64,000 bases of DNA from Bryoerythrophyllum caledonicum (GCA_963971425.1 OZ020516.1:13318593-13382592); one strand, 5' to 3'. Positions 23,513 to 35,599 are shown, counted from the first letter of the stretch. The notes: generated by a model not told the origin, from the sequence alone. Translations and numbers: made by a program.

Positions 23513-24608
23513 CGGTGTCTCCAATGAGGCAACGTACCAACTCTCTTACTTTCTGTATTGAAATTTTATTTTGTCTTTTCATTTCCTTCGTCTTCAAAGA
23601 CTTTTAGGACAATTTGTGTGCTTTCACTCCTTGATTGCCTTTTTGGAGAGTATGTGAATGCATTTGGTTGCTTCTGGCAATGGTGAATGCATTTGGTTCC
23701 AATGAGTTTTGTGCATTTTTCTTTGTTTATTTGTGGGTGAATTCAAATGTAGGATTAAGAGATGCACATTGACAAAACATTTACATTATTTAAATCTAAA
23801 AAAGATCCTCATAATCTGAGAGAGTGGATAACAGGGCAGGATGGTGAATAGCCAATGCCAAACACCAACCATCACCGAAAAACTTGGAAACCCTTGAGAG
23901 CGATGAAAACAAAAAGAGAACCTTTATCAGAAAAATCCAACACATAGCCGGTGGTTGTACTCGTTAGCATGTCCTAGCATCATTCACACGGATGGAAAAA
24001 CACAAAAGCTTTGGAACTAATCACATTGCCGTCCCAACAATTTAGACGTTCAAGCTTGCTAAATATTGTCCAGTTCTCAGATTCTAAGTTTTCAATTCCT
24101 GAGTTCTGAATAACAAACTACAAACTTACAGATGGTTGAAGACGACTTTCTCCAACCGCCTCAAACCGAATACTTCCTTCGATGATAGAACCATCTTCAA
24201 ACCTAAGAAAAATAAAAACTCATACACTTGTAAACTCAATGCTAAAACTCTGTTGCCCCTTGAGCCAAAACAACCTGGTAATCTGTGAATCTTCGGGTGG
24301 CTGCAACACGCAATGGTCTAGACATGAGAAGTCACCTTCGTCGTAGCAAGTTACGAAACAATGCAGAAATCAGTCGAATCATCCAAAAGTCATCAGCCAT
24401 GAATCAGTATCCACTTAAATCCCCAATCTTTGAATCAATGCAAATAGCAGTTACATCACCCACAAAACAATGGGCCCTGAATCCCATTTTAAGTATCAGA
24501 TATAGGTGATACCCTCCTCTTGGCTTCGAGCAGGCTGAATACACACCGTAGTTTATTTTGGATTGATTACTTCACCATATTTTAATATTGCAATGATTAT
24601 CTCACATT
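23513..24608. other. Spacer left of the MULE
   Basis: AT-rich, no gene or repeat structure recognised. It provides the left copy of the MULE target duplication at its end. Confidence 0.45.
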
Positions 24609-24617
24609 CACAAAGCA

Positions 24618-24930
24618 CCCGCTCACTAGGTTCAATCCGTGTTCGGGCTGTCAGGCCCTGTTTTGGTCTTCTTTCCGTCTCCCGCGGCCGTCCCCCAAAA
24701 GCATCTTTCCGCCCCCTTGTCCGCGTCTTTTCCTTCCAGCGCCTCTCGCCCTTTCCGAGATCCCTGCCCGATCCATCCCGATAAGCGCCTGCCCGCCCCT
24801 GCTATCGGCGCAGACCCCGAGACCCGATAACACCATATCGGCTATCGGCCTAGGAACGGATCCACGCCCACGTGTACCGGTGGGACCCATCCACCCGCCC
24901 TCCGCCGCCGATAAGCCAGTATCATCCGGG
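24618..24930 (+). repeat. MULE left terminal inverted repeat (313 bp)
   Basis: Reads as identical to the reverse complement of 34554-34866. GC-rich, with several CCGATA/TATCGG words in its inner half and a CACGTG-type motif (CCCACGTGTACC). It probably contains the transposase promoter and the transposase binding sites. Confidence 0.93.
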
Positions 24931-25062
24931 CAATCCGAGGAGCGGATATGATGTAGATGATTTATGTTGGACTCGGCTTGCAACGTCTCCCCAGCCCGTG
25001 TTCATTGCGGCGCCATTTGTTGTGCTCGCGGGAGAGTAGAGTGTCACCGATAGGCAGCGGGA

Positions 25063-28000
25063 ATGGAGTTCCTGGATCTGAATCTCCTGCCGCCGGTCTT
25101 CCCAGGTGTGGATGCAAGTGAGGTACCAGTTCGGAGTGGAGCCGATAACGGGGTGGCAGCGAGAGGATGGAGGCGGCAGGGTCGAAAGAAGCCTGCTGGT
25201 GTGCGTGAGGAGGGTGTGCAAGATCTAGATACAGCTATCCGAGAAGGCCCGCACGCTCGGTACCTCATGAAGCATGGTCACAAGGTTCTTAGGATGCGTG
25301 ATGCATTACATAAGCCTCCACCTGGTTTGCTAACTTGGAAAGATCTGAGGTGGAATATTGAGGCCGAGAGGGAGACGAAGTCCGCTGTTGATGACCTCCA
25401 TGGTCTTCCTGATCATGACCCCGGTGAGGGAAAGCAATCGAAGCTTATCGCCTACATTCCATGGGATAGAGTAATGGATTTCGTGAACGGTGAGCAATCA
25501 GGCCGAAAGGACGTCGAGACCACATTCGTGCGGGATAAATTCGACCTCACGAACGTGGGAGATAAGACCCACTATCGCTGGAACTGCCCCATCGAGCTTC
25601 AACGGTAAGATGGTCATTGCTGTTACGAGGGTTACTGTCATATCGTCTACTGCGCACTGTATCCATCACTAAAAGTTCTCGGCTGTCGTTGCAGATGGCG
25701 TTGTCAATACGGTCCCCAAGACAATAGAGACAAGATCGACGATATCACTCCCGATATGGCACCCACAGCACGACGATACAATCGGAAAGGAAAAGAGATA
25801 TACTCAGGACGTGGTCAGAAAGGCCCTCGTGCTACTGACGCAAAGGAGGGAGGGTCTATGAAGGTGGGCTGCCAATGTAGATTCTATGTAAAGAGGTACT
25901 ACTTTCTACCATCTATCGCCGAGATAGGGTACTTCTGCAAAGATCACGTTGATAGAGAGGGCATTATCGTTCACGATAAGGTAAACATCACAAGGGGGAG
26001 ACTCAGATTCCGAAAGTGCATATCGGAGGAGGTTAGAGATTGGGTTCTACGGCAGTACGACGAGCTCGTTCCTATGGAATCGATTAAACTAAAGCATCAG
26101 AGGTTGGTACTCAAAGGACGCGATGAGGGCACGCTCACACCTTCTCGGGATTGTTTCCTGAGCATGGAGGATATTCGGAACATTTGTGGCGTCCGTGCGC
26201 AAGAACTCTACCAGAAGCACCATAATGATGCCGAGAGTGTTAGAATGTGGGTAAGAGAGAATCGAGAGATGGTATTCTACTACCAGGATCCGGGGACTAA
26301 GATAGAAGGGGTCTTGAACTCTGACAACGTGCCCTTCGTGATAGGGATTCAGACCCCCTTTCAGCTGCGGATGATGCTCAACTATGGGCACGATAGCATT
26401 ATTGCGATAGACGGGACCTTCGCTACAAACAACAAGAAGGTATGCGCCTTTACGATTCGCTCTGAATGTGTCTACTCATCCTATCTACGAACTTCTGCTA
26501 CATCGATTCGTATCTTCTAGTACTAATATTTCCTATTGTTTACAGTACCCTCTATTCACGATGATGGTGTTCGACGACTGGAGGAATGGCGTGCCCGTCG
26601 CCTTTATAATCACCGCGAGATCAAAACAAAGTGATCTAGTGCCTTGGATGCACGCTCTAAAAGAGAAGCTAGAGAAAATCAACCCAAGATGGAGACCTAC
26701 AGCATTCGTACTCGACGACGCCGATAACGAGATCAACTCACTCCGGTAAGAAACTATAGAGACTCACAGAATACCCCCTCTGGTTTCATATCTTGCCTTT
26801 TGTACGTCAGGTTCAGGTCGGGATGATACGACATATCGGCGTTCCGGCTTTCTCGTATCGTGCTGGGTTATCTGATGGGTTATCGTGTTTTTACTTATCG
26901 CAGGGAAGTTTGGCCTCGGTCGTTTCTGTTCCTATGCTTGTGGCACGTGCGTCGAGCCTGGCAAAAGAACGCTTGTGCGAAGTTGAAAGACATGGAGACG
27001 AGAGCTGCTGCATTGCGTACTGTAGGGGATCTTATGTACATGTCTGAGACACCAAGTGATTGCGATGACCCTGCTACGAGAGGACCTCCTACGAGGATCT
27101 GGACGTTGTTAGAGTGGGTTCAACACGTCTATATGGAGGCAAAGGCACGCATTCCAGATGCAAAGGAGTACTGGAAGTATTTTGACAAGGAATGGATGCC
27201 GAAAATCCATATGTGGGTAGTGGGAGACAGAAAGATCCCTCATGCGGGCCAGGATACCACAGCTGCGATAGAGTCATTCCATTCGAACATGAAATCCGTC
27301 TTGCGACAGTCGAAAAGGAAGCTTATCGGCCGACGGATGGACTGGCTTATCTATGAGCTCACTGGGAATGTCATTGAGAAATATGACTACACCGACTGGA
27401 GTAAACAGAACGGGTTCGTGAAGAACAAGAAGTTGAGGCAGATTATGGTAAACTCCATTATTCAAGCCAATTCGATCCCAAACAAGAACGTCGTATTGCC
27501 AATGTATATTGGAGGACCGGCTTTGGTTAGGTCTTCGAAACGAGGTCACATTGCGTACGCTGTATACAATCCCTGCACAGAGTGGGCCGTCTACGAGTGT
27601 GTGTATTCCCAGAAAGGGAACATCTGCAAGCATCAAGTTAAAGTACTCGAGTTAACGAGACCCGACCTCGCCTCGGGCAAGATTGCCCGATACCTCGGCT
27701 CTCTACGCGGCACGGCCCAAGGAGGTATGACAAATCTCCTGCTCTCCAACGACCAGAGATCGGAAATCCTACGGCCTGTTCTCGATATCGACGCCAACGA
27801 TATCTTGCCTTCAAGATCATGTGACCGAGATGTATGTTTCGAGACATCGCCAACACGAGAACTGGGAAGTGTGTGGTCAGATGACTTCGACCGCATGCAC
27901 CAACTCATTTTGAAGCTCCTCGATAAGGCGTATCGGCAACCGATACTGGCGCGGCACTTGGACGCCGGGTTACGAAGTATGGATGCGACATTGTCCAGAA

Positions 28001-28170
28001 TCGAGGCAGATATTGATGCCGGCATGCTTCATCCACTGCAGCAGATTGCTCATTCCCTCCCTTGTAACCGAGACGGGCTCGGAATGAGGCTTCAAAGACT
28101 GCGCGATTTCTTAGATTCGCGAGGTTACCGACATTCCTCGGCTCGTGCTCCCGAGAACCTTACGCAGTAA
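25063..28170 (+). CDS. MULE transposase (DDE, SWIM zinc finger), 4 exons
   Basis: Exons 25063-25604, 25695-26439, 26546-26745 and 26904-28170 join in frame to 917 residues. An N-terminal zinc-binding region spans about 182-267 (WRC at 182-184, C240, C242, C262, H265), of the WRKY/GCM1- or FLYWCH-like type usual in MULE transposases. The DDE core has D420 (AIDGTF), D486/D487 (FVLDDADNE) and E619 (AIESFHSNMK), with the family motif FLCLWHVRRAW (about 506) before the glutamate. A SWIM finger follows (C728-x8-C737-x-H739, ICKHQ). The C-terminal 150 residues are unassigned. Start at 25063: first ATG after the terminal repeat leader, giving MEFLDLNLLPP. All introns have GT-AG borders. All catalytic positions are present, so the protein may be active. 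Confidence 0.92.
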
Positions 28171-28205
28171 GCATAGCCAGTAGTCTATATTCTAAATTTA
28201 GAGAT

Positions 28206-28229
28206 CCGATAACGCCACCGCGTTATCGG
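28206..28229. repeat. Perfect hairpin between convergent MULE genes
   Basis: CCGATAACGC (28206-28215), loop CACC, GCGTTATCGG (28220-28229). It lies 36 bp past the transposase stop and is built from the CGATA/TATCG word that recurs all over the element. It may be a protein binding site or help 3'-end formation. Confidence 0.7.
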
Positions 28230-28579
28230 GTTGCCATATTGCGGTCCATCGTCCTCTCCTACATATGTTCATCTTATCGGAAGAGGTATACTGCTCTCGC
28301 TCCTATAGTTCTTATCGCGGGAGGTATAGTCCTGGACAGGATACAAACAGGATTGCTAGGACAAATACACATTATAATGCATAGATAAACGATAGCCAGG
28401 ATAGAAAGACATCTTCGCGATCATTTCATTACCAACACATTCTTGTACATTATGGAATATACAGTACAGACTCGTCCGGTATTTGATCGGAAAATGAATG
28501 TATACACACCTATCGTCGGACGATATGTCTGATCCTAACCTATCGTACATATAAAATACAAGAAGAAGAAGCTCTGAGC

Positions 28580-31500
28580 CTACTTCTTCTTCGGCTTTCT
28601 CTTCGTGCCCGGCTTCTTCACCCCTTCCCTAGGTGCTTCGCCGAGAGCCTGCCTCACACGACATCCCTTGAGCTGCAATGCTATCGTCTTCTCGATACCC
28701 AAGTCGATAGCAGCCCTCGTCGTATTCCTCCTTCCTGTTTCCGGGCTCATCTCCATGGTTTCATCATCGCCTTCCATGTTCTCGCTGGCGAGAACATATG
28801 CCTGTACAGGACTCCAGACATCAACTGTAGGCTTAGAAAACCCATTGGGCGGGGAAATAAGCTCGAGATAGAACGCCTGAACTAACCACAGTCGCGCTTT
28901 TGACCCCGCCCAGTCCTGCCATTTGTGGTTCTTCAGCAAATCCGGATCGGACACTGGACTACTCCCACGTATGACGAGGTACTGCCAGAATGCTAAGCAC
29001 GACACGTAACCGCACTCCCACGACAACGCTTGCTTTGGAATCGGCAACCTCTTCACCTTCCGTCCTTGCCACTTCCTCCACATGGCCGACTTTGGCGAAA
29101 CACCCCTCGCCATCGCCCACGCCATGTGCAACACAAACGCGAAGTTGCCCGCTCGCTCGTCCCGGTGCATATTCAACGTGTCGAATTGTATCGTCTGGGA
29201 GTCCTCCACGACAAATATACTCCAGTGACCCATGTTCTGGTAGGGCACCACTAGTGTGTCCTCGAGTCGAGATACGGTACGCACGGTACGATAGATGTAA
29301 TACACGACTTCGTCCCATGTGCTTGCGTCATCGATTTTCGACTGCATGCAATTGGACATCCAGTTGTGAGTCAACGCGTAGTGCCGTCGTACCTCCGGGT
29401 CAGCGCCGTATACGATATGCCGGAGTAGGAAGTCCATAAGAGAGCCGTCGAGCTCTCGCCGGTCCTGGAGAATGCAGCCCCAGTCGGCACGATTGAGCGA
29501 TATGGTCACAGCTTTCCTCTTGTCCGGGCCGAAGACGAGCATATCGTCTACAATGTCATCGAGTTTCTTGCCAGGGGGTCTGCGGGACAGAAATGACACT
29601 GTGAGTTAGCAAACGATACGTGCATTTGTACAGTACAAGTCATATCGTATTAAGGGGTTATCGTTCACAAGATATCGAACATGAACTATACTTGAGGAAG
29701 CAAATCGGAAAGTATCGGACGATAAGAGTAAAAAAACTAAACCTGTGCTTCAGAAGCTCGACGATAAGACCCAAACTTTGCTCGACCAGCTCCGGAGAGT
29801 GACTTGCAGCCTCGAAGCATAGAGTGGGCTCTCTATTCCAGTCGGGCATCCGAGACGTGCAGATGTGGCGGTTCTCGGGCAACATACACTCATACGGGGG
29901 TGGGTTATCAGGGACGCGTTTCGCGAGCGATTCCAGAAGTCCTGGATGATACACAATGGACTCCCTCTTCTCCATCACGCCCTCGATGACTTGCGCTAGA
30001 GTTCGCTCTCTCCATTGTTCCGATAACCCGTCCTACAAAAACCAAGAATCTATAGTCGTTAGGGGCGTAGTCTCTATGACACGGATTCGAGGGGAAGCAA
30101 ACAACATAGCATACATAGGCGGATATCGCGATAGGTTAAAAGGACGGTTTTGTCTATTAATTCCCTCGGCAACCTTCACGACTACGTTGTGTTCTTACCC
30201 CGTGTAATAATCGTAAGTCCTCGGGGGTTCGGTTCCCGTGTAGGTTTAGCAACCCATCTCCAAGCGTGAGGTCAGCCATTACCTGGGTCCATCCGAGAGG
30301 CGTTTCGTCCCCGTCGTCCGCCACAACAGGCTCCGATGGCGTTGCCGCTCCTTCTTCAGGTACGGTAGGCTCCGAAGGCATTGCCGCTTCTTCTTCAGAC
30401 AGCCTAGGCTCTGATGGCTGCGAATCCCTCTCAACGATAGGCGGATCGTTGTTTTCTTTAGCCCGACATTCCTTCTCGGCTTCGATAGGAACCGGGACCA
30501 TGTAAGAAGCGACGCCTGACATATCGCCTTCGGCAGTAGCACCGCCTGCAGATGTAGTGCGCCAGTCCGCTAGGTTCTCAGCTTCCTGGCTGACCTCGGC
30601 GTTGTCAGGTGTGACATCGGCTTCTCGCTCCTCGCTCCCACGGCTTAAATTCGGGACGTCATCGAACCCGGGGTCGGGGATACTGGCATCTCCTTCGTTA
30701 CCCGAGATCTCCTCTCTCTCGGAGTCGACGTCCATCGTCTCCTCCCCCTCCCGAGATGCAGGTTCTGAAGGACTCTCATCTTTCTTATCGCCGACGTCCT
30801 CCACCACGATATGCGGCGGGAGAGAGACCTTCTCTACGTGCTCCCTTCTTTGAGCAGGTTCTTGTCGCTCTCCAAGCCCAATCGGAGTTCCGTCGTGGAC
30901 GGCGATAAGAGCCTGGGCACCCTCGATGTCTCGAGTATTCCGAGAAGAATCCTCCGTGACGTCTTCGGATCGAATACGTGACACCGATGCTGCGCATTGC
31001 TTCCGGCAGAAACTTGTTATCGCCGTGAGACAAGCCTGCATCTCGGGCCCGTCATGGACTCCGGTAAGGTGACCACCTACCATATCTGTACACACGTGAC
31101 AGTGGATAAACATAAGTACTCACACACGATATGCATAAAATTGTAAGTGAAGATCGTAAACGATGTGGCGGACGGCTTACTCGATCCACTGCCGACATAT
31201 AGTAAGTCGATGTCTTCCCGAAACAGGCATTGCTCTTCGAGAAGCTCCCATGGCATGTACGACGCCAGATCGGTTTGACACCACCTCAGCTCAAACTGCA
31301 CCTCGTGTCTACAGGCCATGTCGATGACTGTCCGCGCTCTTACGTGATGGGTGAACTGTATTACAGCTCTGCCGCATTCACGCGCTTCGTTAACGAGCAT
31401 CTGATGGAGTTCTACCACCTCCGGATCTTCATCCGCGTACTCCACATGCCCGAAGAGAAACCTCCCTAGCTTCTCGTACAGAAATAATGCGCCATCCCAA

Positions 31501-33783
31501 GGCGAATGTGCGTTATCGGAGTTCCTATCAATCATCAGCGGCGTCATTCGCGCGTGGGGATGGCACATATTTGTTCCACTGCAATTCAAACAACAGTCAG
31601 CCGATAACTCATAAGCGATACCTCCAATCCAGTAGTTGTTAAAACGACAAAAAACTCTGAACTGGAACAAGAATCCGATAGCATTGAATCCCTAAAATAG
31701 CTGGTAAAATAGATGACGATAATAGAGGGGGGACAAACCGGTTACTGAAACCGTTGGCGATAAACCAGCACTTCAGGAGCCTCGCTTCTCGGGGAGGACG
31801 CATGGGATCGATACTTGCTGCCTTCAAGATCGATAACACCACTCTCGCCTCTTCGGAGTTGTGTTTCCATGGCATGGGCGGCAAGAGCTCGCGAATGAAG
31901 GGGTTATCGGCGCAGAAGTGGAACAGGAGATTGTAGTCCCACACCAAGGCCTCCCATTCCACAGACCGCTCGTTGTCGTAGGAGGCAATTCGGGAGACCA
32001 GTTCCGCCTCGCGGTCTTGTTGGATCCTGGCGGCCCTAGCTCTTCCCGAGACCTCCCATTCTTGCGCCTCCTTCTCTCGTTGAAGAAATAGCCACGTCTC
32101 CCTCACAGTAGCAACCCACCGAATTCTCAGCTTCTCGCTCCACGGAAACTGCGCCAGCTCTACGATAGGCTTGCACTCATTTAGCTCGTCGGTGGAGATG
32201 GCTTGCGTGCAGAACGCTTGCCCGATAGCAGACGTAAAACGCCACTGCCCTTGCGCCACAACGTCCTGCATCATCTGAAGTAGATGATCCTCGGACGATA
32301 TGCTGCGACGCTCCTCTTCAGACAGCAAACCATTCTTCATGAGAATCCACAAAGGGGTTCGGGTTCGCCTCACTGGAGGTATGTCGGTTTGGATGGACGC
32401 CGCGTACTTTTCGTCCACGTCGAGACGAATGCGCTCTATTTCGCGAATGCGCATTTCCTCCAATTCCCGCGCCCTGGCTTCTCTGTCCGGGTTACTCTAC
32501 CTCGGCCTAGCGCCCCCCGCGAGGTATTGTCTGATACTTAACCTCTCGTCGGAGATATCGGCGAGAGTCGCGCTAGGTCCATCGTCCCTCCGCACCACCT
32601 TGTACTGTTCGCGCACTTCCGGTGCATTCCCTACGGAATATGGATCGTCTTCTCCATGGAAATTCGGGGCAGTGATGCTGTCAAAGGGACACATCGCACG
32701 CGCAGTAAAGTTCGGTTTGGGGCTCCTCGCACGCCGAGAGGATGTTGCAACATCCTGGCCTATCGTAGGCCTCTTCTCGACGTTCCCGGAGCTGCATTGC
32801 CCACCCTTCGCCGTCGCTGGATGCCTGACCGGGATCGCTTCATTGGGACGCGCATCGGTATCTTCGCGCGCCTCAGAGGATTCGCTATCCTCTCGCGACC
32901 CGTCCTGGTCCTCCTCATCCGATGTGGTCGTATCGGACGGGGCCTGTGCATGCACTACTCTCGATGCCCGAGAGGACGATGCACCTCGCTTTATCGAGTG
33001 CATGTCCCGACCACGAGCACTTGATGTAACAATCGCCTGGCTTATCGGGGCTCTGGAAGCGACATTCCCGGAAACGAAGTGCCCACTTTCCGATGTCGCT
33101 GGAACGCTGTAGGCGACGATGTCCATGGGCCTAGCATCGACATCTTCGCGGTCCTCAGACCTATCGCCATCCTCGCCCGCCTCGTACTGATCGTCGTCAT
33201 CCGATGACGACTCCTCGTCATCGGCTTCCAATCGGACTTCTCTCGATGCCCGAGAGGACGACGCTCCTCGCTTTCTTGCGCGCGTGTCCCGAGATCCAGT
33301 CCCGGCCGCTCTCTTCCCGCCGCCTCTCGGCTTCCTGCTAGCCCTATCGAGTGGGACGATATGCTGGAAAGCAGCAATGATTTCGTCCACTGTTGTAGAA
33401 TCCACCATCTTCTGTATGAATTGAGGTTGATTCTTGATGTCGAGGTTCGGATAAGCAGGCATTTTCCTGTTAGGTCGCCGAGGGCACTTCGCGTGATTCA
33501 GGTGCAGATTGATCCTATGTTTCTGCCCGACCTCCTTGCAATACGGACAGTGAAAAGCTTTCTTCTCCGGAGACAGTTCACTGGTCTTGTAAATCTGCGA
33601 GTCTGGCCCGTGCATCGCCAGAATCATTCTCCTGGCCGTGAGAGGAGACCAGCTGTCTTGCCAGTAATGCCCCTCCACCTTGAAAACTTGCTCTATCCTC
33701 TTCAGCCTATCGTTGTACTTCGGGTGGGTGGGAACAGCCTCCACCCCTCTCGGTAACTCACTGACGCAGTTGCATCTCGGCAT
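28580..33783 (-). CDS. MULE-borne Ulp1/C48 peptidase gene, 5 exons, one in-frame TAG
   Basis: Minus-strand exons 33783-31739, 31578-31181, 31085-30199, 30032-29743 and 29579-28580 have matching phases and total 1,540 codons. One TAG (32497-32499) interrupts exon 1. The N-terminus has a CPYC...H..H..C zinc-finger-like motif (about residues 79-100). Next is a serine/acidic region with an internal duplication of about 95 residues (KRGASSSRAS appears twice). Exon 3 is acidic with PSEP repeats. The last exon holds the C48 protease: His in GHWSIFVV (codon 29227-29225), Asp in FDTLNM (29182-29180), Gln in PKQALSW, Cys in ECGYVS (29014-29012), spaced as in Ulp1/SENP enzymes. It ends in a basic lysine-rich tail. 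Ulp1 enzymes cleave SUMO-like proteins; the role in the element is unknown, with counteracting silencing one possibility. The TAG may truncate the protein, be read through, or mean two genes. Confidence 0.8.
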
Positions 33784-34553
33784 TTTTGCAGACCTACAGC
33801 ATACAGCGCAAATCAGTCATGAAACTTATTATGAAACGTGGTACATGAGAAACCCTAAACCCTAAACTAAAACCGAGAAGTTAAAGCCTTTTAGTATTCC
33901 AAACGGTATCTCCCTTGGTACTCCTATCAGCGCGGCACTTGGAATTCCAATCGTTATCTCCTTTTGTACTCCAATCGAAGATAAACTTCAGTATGATTCC
34001 AGAAAAAATAGTACTGAGAATATCGAGTTCCAGAAACCCTAACTATCAACTTCCTGCGTCCACTTCACAACTCGATATGAGCCTATAGGTTTACAAACTG
34101 AATGAGAGCGGGAGGGTTTGCATGCTTACCAGAAGGCGTCGTCGGAGATGGAAGATGTCAAGGAATTCTCTGAGATCGAGCTCGCAAAAGAACAGCGCAA
34201 ACGATAATAGCGAGTACAAACAAACGGGTTTGCAAATGAGAGAGAAAACGAGCCAACAACAGCCTTCGCCATTTGAACAACGCCGCCGGAACATTTGAAA
34301 TTGATGGCGACAATGATGAGACTCTAATTCTCCTGTCGAGACTACCAGCCGCCAACCACAGAACTATAGCTATCAAAACCATCTCACGCTTTACCATGAA
34401 AGCACATCGCCTAGACCAAATCAAGAGACCGCCCTGTCATTCAATCCGAGATAGCTCCATCGAAACCCTATGCAAAAAATGATTGCTTTCAGATTCAATC
34501 GATTTGGATTCCGGCTGATTGCAACCCTCCTGCGATGGATGATTGTGACCATC
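33784..34553 (-). promoter_or_regulatory. 5' region of the MULE Ulp1 gene
   Basis: Between the right terminal repeat and the proposed ATG. A CTGCAG-like acceptor just before the ATG hints at a leader intron. No independent gene was recognised. Confidence 0.4.
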
Positions 34554-34866
34554 CCCGGATGATACTGGCTTATCGGCGGCGGAGGGCGGGTGGATGGGTC
34601 CCACCGGTACACGTGGGCGTGGATCCGTTCCTAGGCCGATAGCCGATATGGTGTTATCGGGTCTCGGGGTCTGCGCCGATAGCAGGGGCGGGCAGGCGCT
34701 TATCGGGATGGATCGGGCAGGGATCTCGGAAAGGGCGAGAGGCGCTGGAAGGAAAAGACGCGGACAAGGGGGCGGAAAGATGCTTTTGGGGGACGGCCGC
34801 GGGAGACGGAAAGAAGACCAAAACAGGGCCTGACAGCCCGAACACGGATTGAACCTAGTGAGCGGG
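34554..34866 (-). repeat. MULE right terminal inverted repeat (313 bp)
   Basis: Mirror of 24618-24930. It lies upstream of the minus-strand Ulp1 gene, so each terminal repeat faces inward to one gene and may serve as a shared promoter for both. Confidence 0.93.
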
Positions 34867-34875
34867 CACAAAGCA

Positions 34876-35399
34876 TTAGTTGACGTGCGCCCTTGCTAGC
34901 TGGCGAGACCGCTACACTATGTAGTGGGCCTAGCTCTCGTTGCTACTCCCCATAGTAGCGCTCAATGCGCCCACTATAAAGTTTGTATTGCTACAATGCA
35001 CATTTTCTCGTCTCAAAGTTGCACTTGCTCCGGCTTGATAGGCATTGCTATGTTGCAGAAGTGAAAAACACTTCTGTCCATACTCTGTTCAAACCATTAC
35101 TCTGTCCAAACTTTGCGAACTTGACTGAAATGGCACTGCAAGAAACTATTCATAGATAGTCCAACGTCCTCGTCTTCCGATAGTGCAGGTACATTTGCAT
35201 GTAGCAGTGTTAGGAGACGGCGCATTTATTAACGTTACACTAATTTTCAAGAGATACACAACTAGAGTTGTGTGGTGACGAGAAATTATTACACTAATTG
35301 TAGTATAACACTGAACTCTAGTTTTACTAACGTAATGCAACCAAGCAAAACATTCTTACTCACTAACTTACAACCTAACAATACAATTGCATGCACCTG
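34876..35399. other. Spacer right of the MULE
   Basis: No gene recognised. Short inverted CACTATGTAGTG-like words occur near 34915, without clear ends. Confidence 0.4.
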
Positions 35400-35401
35400 G
35401 A

Positions 35402-35566
35402 AGTTACCTACAAGAAGAAAATTATGACATTAACATGTTCATATTTACTAGGTTACACCTTGTTAATGACTTGAATTATGGAGGGGGTTCAAATTATGGC
35501 ATTAACATGTTCATATTTGTGGAGGGGGGTTACCTACAAGAAGAAAATTATGACATTAACATGTTC
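35402..35566 (+). repeat. Locally duplicated 39-bp direct repeat
   Basis: GTTACCTACAAGAAGAAAAT...CATTAACATGTTCA occurs at about 35402 and 35528, with a shorter third copy of the ATTAACATGTTCATATTT core near 35497. An inverted piece (CATTAACAAGGTGTAAC) is at about 35860. This looks like local rearrangement around the neighbouring MITE. Confidence 0.55.
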
Positions 35567-35599
35567 AAGTCATTAACAAGGGATTTGCCTATTTACCCC

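Larger units (their letters stand above)
24618..34866. mobile_element. Complete Mutator-like element (MULE) with transposase and Ulp1 gene
   Basis: A 10,249-bp element bounded by CCCGCTCACTAGG and its mirror CCTAGTGAGCGGG. The 9-bp target duplication CACAAAGCA is present on both sides (24609-24617, 34867-34875); 9 bp is the usual MULE length. The terminal inverted repeats span 313 bp each (24618-24930, 34554-34866) and read as identical, so insertion was recent. Two multi-exon genes converge: transposase on plus (25063-28170) and a Ulp1-domain gene on minus (33783-28580). Base composition is distinctly more GC-rich than the host flanks. Transposase plus Ulp1-like peptidase is known from some plant MULEs (Kaonashi-type elements). 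Except for one TAG in the second gene, I see no damage. Confidence 0.93.

Noticed and set aside
24639-24983. Open frames inside both MULE terminal repeats that encode the same 63-residue peptide
   Set aside because: The identical peptides arise only because the repeats are identical; no start context, domain or splice support.
28990-29439. A 149-codon plus-strand frame opposite the Ulp1 exon
   Set aside because: Antisense shadow of a catalytic-domain exon; low-complexity serine/proline/threonine composition.
32300-33112. A 270-codon plus-strand frame opposite the Ulp1 gene's first exon
   Set aside because: Shadow frame of the serine/acidic repeat region; no recognisable domain.
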